Assembly (NCBI GenBank): GCA_037446165.1
Contig: JBBIJC010000010.1
Span: 1 to 39,590 of the forward strand
Origin: Parasulfuritortus sp037446165
Lineage (GTDB): Bacteria; Pseudomonadota; Gammaproteobacteria; Burkholderiales; Thiobacillaceae
DNA: 39,590 bases
Direction of reading: 5' to 3'
In this document: in pieces, positions 33,063 through 39,590 of the stretch
Layout of the letters: each line of letters begins with the position of its first letter
How positions within the stretch are numbered: the first letter of the stretch is position 1
Program-made: the position numbers and the translations under genes
Notes under the pieces: generated by a model
The model's database searches: none
Told to the model about the DNA's origin: nothing
What the model saw: only the letters and a program-made list of their open reading frames with translations

Positions 33063-35493
33063 CCAGCAACCCTCCGGACTGTGTGCCTGGCAAGGCAATC
33101 GGCGCTGGCTTGGCCTTGCCCGCTGGCGGAGTGGCCGGAACAGCGGCAGGCTTTGATTCCACCGTACCCTCAGGCACGGCCCCTGGCGGGTTGATTTGCA
33201 AGGGGCCAGTCGGTGCGCCCGATAGTATATCGCCCTGGCTAGGCGACGAACCCATCGTCCTGGGCGTGAACTCCTGCAGGAAGTATTCCGGCATACCACC
33301 CTCGGATACCAGTGCGCCGGTCTTCGGATCGACATTCATGGTCACAACGCCCTCAGGCACGGCGTAAGGCGTATTGGCAACCCCGCGCAAGGCCACCGCC
33401 ATATAGCGCATCCAGATCGGCAACGCGGCGCGCGCGCCGGTTTCGCCCGGGCCCAGCGGCTTGGGCTGATCGTAGCCGACCCAGGCCACCGCTACGCGCT
33501 GGGCGTTGAACCCGGCGAACCAGGCATCGCGATGGTCGTTGGTGGTGCCGGTCTTGCCCGCCAGGTCGGTACGGCCCAGCTTGGCCGCTGCCGCCGCCGT
33601 GCCTTTACGCACCACATCCTGCATCATGCTGGTCATGATGAAGGCGTTGCGCGCGTCGATCACCCGCTCCGCCGGCGCTGGCTGGAACGTCTCCAGCAGC
33701 TTGTCGTTCTGGTCCGTGATCCGCTCCAAATAGTAGGGCTTGGGCTGCAGACCGCCGGCGGCAAAGGCCGCGTAGGCCCTGACCAGCTGCAACGGCGTCA
33801 CTTCACCGGCCCCCAGCGCCATCGTCAGATAGGGCGGAATCCGCTCCTTGTTAAAGCCGAATTTCAGGGCATAAGGCTGGGCAAAATCGGTTCCGGTCGC
33901 TTGCAGCAAGCGGATCGACGCCAGGTTGTTGGATCGGGTCAACGCCGTGCGCACCGTGATCAGGCCATCGCGCTCGTCGTCATAATTCTTCGGTTCCCAG
34001 GCCTGCCCGCCGGTCTGCTCGGGTGGAATATTGATCGGCCCATCGTCATAGACCGTCGCCGGGGTGATGCCCCGCTCCAGTGCCGCCGAATAAATGAACG
34101 GCTTGAACGACGACCCAGGCTGGCGCCAGGCCTGAACCACATGATTGAACTGGTTGCGGGTGTAATCGAAGCCGCCGACCAGCGCGGTGATGGCCCCGCT
34201 GGTCGGCGCCAGGGCAACCAGCGCCGATTCGACCGTGGGCAAATAGGTCAGCTGCCAGGGCTGGCCCTTGCCTAGTTGTACGATCCGAACCACAGAGCCG
34301 ACCTTGAGGCGCTGAGCCACTGGGGTCTTGGCGGAAAGTGCATTGCGAGCAAATTTCAGTTCGCTGGCACCCAGGTCGACCAATTCGCCACCACGCAGTC
34401 GCACCTGAATCCGGCTCTTGTCGATCGCCATCACCAGTGCGGGCACCATGCCGTTGACATCGTCACGGCTCAACGCCTCTTCGATCACCGCTTCGCGTTG
34501 CGTGCCTTCCGGCAAGGCAACCTGCGCCTCCGGGCTGGTGTAGCCTCGGCGCCGGTTGAATTCCACCACACCGGCACGCACTGCATCCTCGGCCGCCTTC
34601 TGCTCGGCCATGCGGATGGTGGTGTAGACCTTCATCCCGCTGATATAGACCTGCTCGCCATACTTCTGGTACGCGTACTGGCGGGCCATCTCGGCGACAT
34701 AACTGGCGGCCGTTTCGTACATCTGGTCCGAATGGCGGACATGCAGCTTCATCGCCTTGGCCTGTTCATATTGATCGCCGGTGATGAATTTCAGCTGACG
34801 CATCCGGCCAAGCACATATAGCTGCCGAGTCCGCGCCCGGACCGGGTTGACCACCGGGTTGTAGGCTGAAGGCGCCTTGGGCAGGCCCGCCAACATCGCG
34901 GCCTCGGCCAGGTTGATCTGGCCAATCGGCTTGCCATAATAGGTGCGCGCTGCAGCAGCGAAACCGTAAGCCCGCTGGCCGAGATAGATCTGGTTGATGT
35001 AGAGCTCGAGAATCTGATCCTTGGTCAGGGTGTGCTCGATCTTGATCGCCAGCATGGCCTCGTTCAGCTTGCGCCGAAAGGTTTTTTCAGAGGACAGGAA
35101 AAAATTCCGCGCCACCTGCATGGTGATCGTGGAGGCGCCCTCCTTGGCACCGCCGGAAAAGACATTGGCCAGGGCTGCACGCAGGACACCCAGAGTATCT
35201 ACCCCGCCATGTTCATAAAACCGCTCGTCCTCAGCGGCCAGGATTGCCTGGCGCAGAATAAGCGGGGTATCTTTCAGGTGAACCACCGAACGCCGCTCTT
35301 CGCCAAACTCGGCGAGCAAGCCGCCCTCTTCGGAGTAGATGCGCAGCGGCATCTTGGGTCGGTAATCGGTCAGCGCCTCCAAACTGGGCAGCGACGGATA
35401 GATCAGCGCAGCGGCCACGGTAGTTACCAGCGTGACCGTCAATAACAAGCCAGCCAGACCTAAAAAAACGTAATGCCACCTATGCGTCAACAT
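33052..35493 (-). CDS. mrcA: Penicillin-binding protein 1A (bifunctional transglycosylase/transpeptidase)
   Basis: An 813-residue class-A PBP. An N-terminal membrane anchor (about 8-31) is followed by a GT51 transglycosylase domain with Glu88 in AAEDERFYEHGG. An OB-like linker follows. The transpeptidase has SSFK (Ser461, Lys464), SNN and KTGTTND. The C-terminal tail is Pro/Ala/Gly-rich (about 770-813). It polymerises and cross-links peptidoglycan in the periplasm. The ATG at 35493 has GGAG 9 bases ahead. It is divergent from pilMNOPQ, the conserved ponA-pilM arrangement of pseudomonads and betaproteobacteria. Confidence 0.96.
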   Translation of the reverse strand: MLTHRWHYVFLGLAGLLLTVTLVTTVAAALIYPSLPSLEALTDYRPKMPLRIYSEEGGLLAEFGEERRSVVHLKDTPLILRQAILAAEDERFYEHGGVDTLGVLRAALANVFSGGAKEGASTITMQVARNFFLSSEKTFRRKLNEAMLAIKIEHTLTKDQILELYINQIYLGQRAYGFAAAARTYYGKPIGQINLAEAAMLAGLPKAPSAYNPVVNPVRARTRQLYVLGRMRQLKFITGDQYEQAKAMKLHVRHSDQMYETAASYVAEMARQYAYQKYGEQVYISGMKVYTTIRMAEQKAAEDAVRAGVVEFNRRRGYTSPEAQVALPEGTQREAVIEEALSRDDVNGMVPALVMAIDKSRIQVRLRGGELVDLGASELKFARNALSAKTPVAQRLKVGSVVRIVQLGKGQPWQLTYLPTVESALVALAPTSGAITALVGGFDYTRNQFNHVVQAWRQPGSSFKPFIYSAALERGITPATVYDDGPINIPPEQTGGQAWEPKNYDDERDGLITVRTALTRSNNLASIRLLQATGTDFAQPYALKFGFNKERIPPYLTMALGAGEVTPLQLVRAYAAFAAGGLQPKPYYLERITDQNDKLLETFQPAPAERVIDARNAFIMTSMMQDVVRKGTAAAAAKLGRTDLAGKTGTTNDHRDAWFAGFNAQRVAVAWVGYDQPKPLGPGETGARAALPIWMRYMAVALRGVANTPYAVPEGVVTMNVDPKTGALVSEGGMPEYFLQEFTPRTMGSSPSQGDILSGAPTGPLQINPPGAVPEGTVESKPAAVPATPPAGKAKPAPIALPGTQSGGLLGVP

Positions 35494-35570
35494 CAAGCAC
35501 TTCTCCGTTCAGGCTTCATCTGATTTGCCACGGAACAGACCAGAAATCCAATGGGCAGGTAAAAATAAAG

Positions 35571-35600
35571 TTGCATAGTCAAAACAGATGTTGCTAGGAT
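35571..35600 (+). promoter_or_regulatory. Possible promoter of pilMNOPQ
   Basis: TTGCAT (35571-35576) and TAGGAT (35595-35600) are spaced by 18 bases in the divergent gap between mrcA and pilM. A second option uses TTGCTA (35591-35596) and TATTAA (35612-35617) at 15 bases. The region is AT-richer than its surroundings. The TTCTAGAA palindrome at 35601-35608 lies just downstream. Confidence 0.4.
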
Positions 35601-35653
35601 TTCTAGAAGACTATTAAATAACAGCGCTAACACGCTTGTGCGAAAGGGAAATT

Positions 35654-36730
35654 TTGGGTTTCGGGTTATTTGCCAACAGAACCAAACCGCTGATCGGCGT
35701 CGATATTAGCTCATCAGCGGTAAAAATGCTTGAACTCGGGGTCAGTAGCGATGGCTCCCGCAGAGTCGAGCGTTATTCCATTGCACACCTGCCGAGGGAG
35801 GCCGTAACAGACGGAAGTCTGGCCAAGCCGGAGGCGGTCGAAAAGGCCATGCGCGAGGCCTGGCAGGCGCTCGACACGCGCACCCGGTCTATCGCCATGG
35901 CGCTGCCCGCCTCAGCGGTTACCGCCAAAAAGCTGATCCTGCCACAGGACGCCAGCGACGCCGATATTGAAACCCAGGCCATTTCGGAAGCGCACCAGAT
36001 CGTCCCGTTCCCGATGGAAGAGGTCACATTGGACTTTCAGGTGCTCGGCCCGTCACCGCGCAGCGAGCTTGATAACGAAGTCCTGGTCGTGATCACCCGC
36101 AAGGACCGCGTTGAAGAACGCGTCGCAGTTGCCGAGTCAGCAGGTCTGAAAACCGTAATCATGGATGTGGACACCTATGCCACGCTCCATTCGTTCGACC
36201 AGGTTTCCTTTCAGCTGCCAAATGGCGGCAAGGGACAAACCATCGCAATAGTCGACATTGGCCATACCACGACCCATGTCAACATCATGCACGACAATCA
36301 GCCTGTTTATCAGCGTGAACACCCCTTTGGCGGGCAGATCCTGACCCAGGAAATCAGCCGTCGGTTTGGCCTGCCCTGGGAAGAGGCCGAAGACGCCAAA
36401 TGCAAGGGCTTGCTGCCTGACAGCTTCGAGGCCGAGGTGTTGCGTCCCTTCCTCGACTCCGCCGCGCAGGAAATCACCCGGGCGCTACAGTTGTTCTTTG
36501 CATCGTCACCACAGCAGCATGTCGACCACATCCTGCTCGCCGGAGGCGGATCGCTGGTTCCCGGACTGGACGAAGCCGTGTTCAACAAGACTCAGACCAG
36601 CACCATCATCACCAACCCCTTCGCCAAAATGGCTGTTTCCAGCTTTGTGAAGCCAAAACAACTGGCCATTGACGCTCCGTCACTGTTTGTCGCGTGCGGC
36701 CTGGCTTTGCGGAGGTTCGATCCCCAATGA
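35654..36730 (+). CDS. pilM: Type IV pilus alignment-complex ATPase-fold protein PilM
   Basis: A 358-residue actin/FtsA-like cytoplasmic protein. It binds the PilN N-terminus and links the motor to the inner-membrane alignment complex. It has LIGVDISSSAVKMLEL near the start, IAIVDIGHTTTHVNI and LAGGGSLVPGLDEAV, the phosphate loops of the actin fold. I choose TTG 35654 because AAGGGA lies 5 bases ahead and the length matches PilM; a TTG at 35636 would add six residues. It starts the pilMNOPQ operon; its stop overlaps pilN. Confidence 0.94.
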   Translation: MGFGLFANRTKPLIGVDISSSAVKMLELGVSSDGSRRVERYSIAHLPREAVTDGSLAKPEAVEKAMREAWQALDTRTRSIAMALPASAVTAKKLILPQDASDADIETQAISEAHQIVPFPMEEVTLDFQVLGPSPRSELDNEVLVVITRKDRVEERVAVAESAGLKTVIMDVDTYATLHSFDQVSFQLPNGGKGQTIAIVDIGHTTTHVNIMHDNQPVYQREHPFGGQILTQEISRRFGLPWEEAEDAKCKGLLPDSFEAEVLRPFLDSAAQEITRALQLFFASSPQQHVDHILLAGGGSLVPGLDEAVFNKTQTSTIITNPFAKMAVSSFVKPKQLAIDAPSLFVACGLALRRFDPQ

Positions 36731-37347
36731 CCACCATCCGCATTAATCTGCTGCCCCACCGCGAGCTAAAACGGGCACAACAACAAAAAGCGCTTGTCGC
36801 TCTGATCGCTTCAGCAGCACTGGCTGGCCTTGCGCTTGTCGTTTTCGGTCATCTAACGATCAGCAGCATGCAGGACAGTCAAACCCGACGTAACGACTTC
36901 CTCAAACAGGAAATCGCAAAGCTGGACATTCAGATCAAGGAAATTGCACAGCTCAAGGAAAAGACCAACGCGCTACTTGACCGCAAGAAAGTGGTCGAGG
37001 CCCTGCAGGTCAACCGTGCCGAAATGGTCCATCTGTTTGATGAACTGGCGCGACAGCTCCCCGACGGGATGTATCTCAAGAGCGTCAAGCAGGCTGGCGA
37101 CAAGCTGACCTTGACCGGCGTTGCCCAATCCAGCGCCCGAGTGTCCACGCTGATGCGTAACATCGAGTCATCCCACTGGTTGTCGGCACCGCGGCTGATC
37201 GAAGTCCAGTCCGCTGATCAGGACAAGCAACGCGTCAACGCTTTCAGCCTGGAAGCGCAGCAGGTTGTTCCCACCGCTCCGAAAACCCCAGCCCAGCAGC
37301 CGCCCAGTGCTGGTGCCACAGTTCAAAAGCAAGCAGGCACGCCATGA
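36727..37347 (+). CDS. pilN: Type IV pilus alignment protein PilN
   Basis: A 206-residue inner-membrane protein. The N-terminal cytoplasmic tail TTIRINLLPHRELKR holds the INLLP motif that binds PilM. A transmembrane helix follows (about 25-45), then a coiled coil and a ferredoxin-like periplasmic domain that pairs with PilO. The C-terminus is Pro/Gln/Ala-rich. It overlaps pilM and pilO by 4 bases each. Confidence 0.94.
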   Translation: MTTIRINLLPHRELKRAQQQKALVALIASAALAGLALVVFGHLTISSMQDSQTRRNDFLKQEIAKLDIQIKEIAQLKEKTNALLDRKKVVEALQVNRAEMVHLFDELARQLPDGMYLKSVKQAGDKLTLTGVAQSSARVSTLMRNIESSHWLSAPRLIEVQSADQDKQRVNAFSLEAQQVVPTAPKTPAQQPPSAGATVQKQAGTP

Positions 37348-37967
37348 ACCTGTCCGATCTCAACAGCCTCGACATGAAGGAGCTTGCCCAGGCTCCGATA
37401 GCCGTCAAAGGGGTAATGGCCGCGTTCATTGTCTTGATCATCCTGGCTATTGGCTACTATGTTGACTGGTCTCCCGCTCTGGATACGCTCAATACGGCCA
37501 AACAGGAAGAACAGACACTACGCGACACCTATACAACCAAAAAACGTCAGGCCATCAATTACGAAGCATATAAAAAGCGCCTTGCCGATACCGAAAAGGC
37601 CCTCGCCGCACTGCTTCGGCAATTGCCCAACAAATCCGAGATGGACAATCTGCTGGCCGACATCAACCAGGCCGGAATCGGGCGCGGGCTGGAATTCGAC
37701 CTGTTCCGCCCGGGCAGCGAAGCCACTTCTGACTTCTACGCCACCCTGCCTGTGACTATCAAGGTTAACGGTGGCTATCATGATATCGGCAATTTTGTCA
37801 GCGACATCGCCAAGCTGCCCCGCATCGTCACCGTTCATGACATAGACCTTCAGCCCGGCAAAAATGGCAAGCTGACCATGAATGCCACCATCAAAACCTA
37901 CCGATATCTGGACGAAAGCGAGATGAAAAAGAAAGATAACGGCAAAGGCAAGGGTGGCAACAAATGA
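37344..37967 (+). CDS. pilO: Type IV pilus alignment protein PilO
   Basis: A 207-residue inner-membrane protein with one transmembrane helix (about 25-43). A coiled coil follows (about 50-100), containing LRDTYTTKKRQAINYEAYKKRL in parts, then a ferredoxin-like periplasmic fold with YHDIGNFVSDIAKLPRIV, typical of PilO. It forms heterodimers with PilN and binds PilP. The C-terminus is Lys/Gly-rich. It overlaps both neighbours by 4 bases. Confidence 0.95.
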   Translation: MNLSDLNSLDMKELAQAPIAVKGVMAAFIVLIILAIGYYVDWSPALDTLNTAKQEEQTLRDTYTTKKRQAINYEAYKKRLADTEKALAALLRQLPNKSEMDNLLADINQAGIGRGLEFDLFRPGSEATSDFYATLPVTIKVNGGYHDIGNFVSDIAKLPRIVTVHDIDLQPGKNGKLTMNATIKTYRYLDESEMKKKDNGKGKGGNK

Positions 37968-38482
37968 GAGCATTCCTGATTGCATCGCTCGCTCTGCCTT
38001 TGTTGCTTGCAGGTTGCGGCAGTGATGAGTTTTCTGATTTGCGCGCCTGGATGGAGGCGACGGGCAAGGATGGCGCGAGCAAGATCGAGCCATTGCCCGA
38101 AGTCAAACAGGTCGAAAGCTTCGAATACCAACAAGGTCAGTTACAGGACCCGTTCATGGCGCGTAGCCTGCGCCCGTCCGGCAAAGGTGGTCTGCAGCCG
38201 GACGTAGGACGGCCCAAACAGCCGTTGGAGGAGTTCCCGCTTGATGCGCTGCGCATGGTTGGCACACTGGCCCGTCCGGGCAAGCCTTTGAGCGCCATCA
38301 TCAAGGACCCCAAGGGCACCCTGCATACCATTCAGGTTGGCAACCGGATTGGACAGAACTTCGGCACCATCACCAAAATCACTGAAGACGGTCTTGAAAT
38401 CAAGGAGCTTATTCAGGACGGCAGCGGTGAGTGGACTGAATCGAAGGCAAACATGACGCTGGCGGAAGAGGGCTCGAAGTGA
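37964..38482 (+). CDS. pilP: Type IV pilus assembly lipoprotein PilP
   Basis: A 172-residue lipoprotein. The signal ends in the lipobox LLAGC with Cys18. A disordered linker is followed by the beta-domain with FPLDALRMVGTLARPGKPLSAII-like start and IQVGNRIGQNFGTITKI, which contacts the PilQ secretin. It joins the inner-membrane PilMNO complex to the outer-membrane pore. It overlaps pilO by 4 bases. Confidence 0.95.
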   Translation: MRAFLIASLALPLLLAGCGSDEFSDLRAWMEATGKDGASKIEPLPEVKQVESFEYQQGQLQDPFMARSLRPSGKGGLQPDVGRPKQPLEEFPLDALRMVGTLARPGKPLSAIIKDPKGTLHTIQVGNRIGQNFGTITKITEDGLEIKELIQDGSGEWTESKANMTLAEEGSK

Positions 38483-38523
38483 CCGCTGCCACTCCGAACA
38501 CACTAAACGAATTGAGGTTGCAT

Positions 38524-39590
38524 ATGGCGCACATGACTCTGACCCGAATCTTCAAGGCTATCGCCGTGGTCGGTTTACTTATCGGTACAGTCTCCGCCGA
38601 GGCAAACAGCCTGGAAGCGGTGAACGTCAGTCAAGGCGCCGACAATAGCCAGGTCATCAAGATTACCCTGACCGATGCCATCACGGCCTTGCCGATGTAT
38701 TTCACCACGGCCAATCCGCATCGGATAGTTCTCGATTTTCCCAATATCGACAATGCCATGGGGCGCCGTTCCGAAACCGTCGACTCGGGCATCGTGCACG
38801 GCTACAACGTCGTCCACGCTGCCGACCGCACCCGGGTGGTAGTCGACCTGAACGGCCCCAGCACCTACGACCTGCGCAAGGACAAGAACATTCTGGTTAT
38901 CGCCGTAAAAGGTACACAGACCGCCCCAGGAACTACACCACCCGCCCATTTCGCCAGTGCCGACACAAATTCAACGTTCAATATCCGCGACGTAGCCTTC
39001 CGGCGCGGTAATAACGGCGAAGGTCGTGTCGAGGTAAATCTGTCCGACCCCGGCGTCGGCATCGACATCAAGCAAAAAGGCTCCGACATCCAGATCGACT
39101 TCCTCAACACCAGCCTGCCCAAAGACCTGCAGCGCCGGCTTGATGTCAGCGAATTCGCCACCCCGGCACAAATCGTGGAAACCTTCACCCAAGGCAAAGC
39201 CACCCGGATGATCGTAAAACCCAAGGGCAAATGGGATTACGTTGCTTACCAGACCGGCAAAAACTTCATTCTGGAAGTCACCTCGTTAGAAGGCGCAACC
39301 GGCCAGGTGGCAGAGAAAAAGAAGTATGACGGTGAAAAACTTTCCTTGGACTTCCAGAACGTCGACGTCCGTTCCGTACTCAAGGTCATCGCCGACTTTA
39401 CCGGCAAGAACATCGTCGCCGCCGATACGGTCACTGGCAACGTCACCATACGCCTGAAGGATGTGCCCTGGGATCAGGCCCTCGATATTATCCTGCGCGC
39501 CAAGGGCCTGGACAAACGGGCCAATGGCAACGTGATCTGGATCGAACAGAGCGATGCGCTAAACAAGAAGGAAGAGGATGAGAAGCGCGC
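38524..39590 (+). CDS. pilQ: Type IV pilus secretin PilQ, 3' end missing
   Basis: The frame runs open to the window edge, so at least 355 residues are seen. A signal peptide (hydrophobic residues about 11-23, cleavage near VSA-EA) leads to AMIN domains (about 30-120 and 150-250) that bind peptidoglycan. A secretin/TonB N-terminal domain then starts near SLDFQNVDVRSVLKVIADF. The pore-forming secretin domain lies beyond the window. The ATG at 38524 has GAGG at the right distance; a second in-frame ATG lies at 38533. It is 41 bases after pilP, in the same operon. Confidence 0.94.
   Translation, partial: MAHMTLTRIFKAIAVVGLLIGTVSAEANSLEAVNVSQGADNSQVIKITLTDAITALPMYFTTANPHRIVLDFPNIDNAMGRRSETVDSGIVHGYNVVHAADRTRVVVDLNGPSTYDLRKDKNILVIAVKGTQTAPGTTPPAHFASADTNSTFNIRDVAFRRGNNGEGRVEVNLSDPGVGIDIKQKGSDIQIDFLNTSLPKDLQRRLDVSEFATPAQIVETFTQGKATRMIVKPKGKWDYVAYQTGKNFILEVTSLEGATGQVAEKKKYDGEKLSLDFQNVDVRSVLKVIADFTGKNIVAADTVTGNVTIRLKDVPWDQALDIILRAKGLDKRANGNVIWIEQSDALNKKEEDEKR

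Overview
The window is a GC-rich, densely packed stretch of a Gram-negative chromosome. Gene content and order point to a betaproteobacterium: thiD-thiE-hemL, then cytochrome c4, engB and hemB; pbp1A divergent from pilMNOPQ; pilT-pilU next to yggS-proC-yggT-yggU. A DsrS-like protein, a TauE/SafE permease and cytochrome c4 would fit a sulfur-oxidising or respiratory member, but that is inference. I saw no tRNA, rRNA, IS element, prophage, CRISPR array or obvious foreign segment. Nearly all DNA is coding, and no gene-free stretch exceeds about 185 bases.

Region by region. 1-4154: the 3' part of a giant FAD/Fe-S oxidoreductase, overlapping a HIT-family gene. 4099-6163 (minus): phoB-phoR, behind a three-repeat Pho box. 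6259-6828: a small heat-shock protein gene with a sigma-32-type promoter and an intrinsic terminator. 6865-10842: argB, a conserved hypothetical gene, an EVE-domain gene, a TauE/SafE permease and an exported alpha/beta hydrolase. 10884-13045 (minus): pilT-pilU. 13098-16824: yggS-proC-yggT-yggU, a small CxxC protein and uppP. 16811-25343 (minus): the Pil-Chp chemosensory operon pilG-pilH-pilI-pilJ-chpA. 25458-29093: thiD-thiE-hemL and a DsrS-like gene. 29139-29762 (minus): cytochrome c4. 29855-31668: engB and hemB, with a structured, probably transcribed element between them. 31669-35493 (minus): a YcgR-like PilZ protein, a nucleotidyltransferase-like protein and pbp1A. 35654-39590: pilM-pilN-pilO-pilP-pilQ, with pilQ cut by the window edge.

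How the genes work together. Much of the window serves type IV pili. PilMNOPQ forms the alignment complex and outer-membrane secretin, PilT and PilU drive retraction, and PilG/H/I/J/ChpA carries surface or chemical signals to the motors. The PilZ protein could add c-di-GMP control. PBP1A and UppP belong to peptidoglycan synthesis. HemL and HemB are two early steps of tetrapyrrole synthesis, next to a haem-protein gene. ThiD and ThiE supply thiamine phosphate.

The most interesting non-coding signal lies between engB and hemB. Five consecutive hairpins end in a textbook intrinsic terminator on the minus strand, where no annotated gene needs one. This suggests a small structured RNA running away from hemB. 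I recall a betaproteobacterial RNA motif named after hemB, which may be the same element. Other points are the three-hairpin-free Pho box, the sigma-32 promoter, a 1707-residue ChpA mixing intact and degenerate Hpt domains, and several convergent gene pairs with zero or negative spacing.
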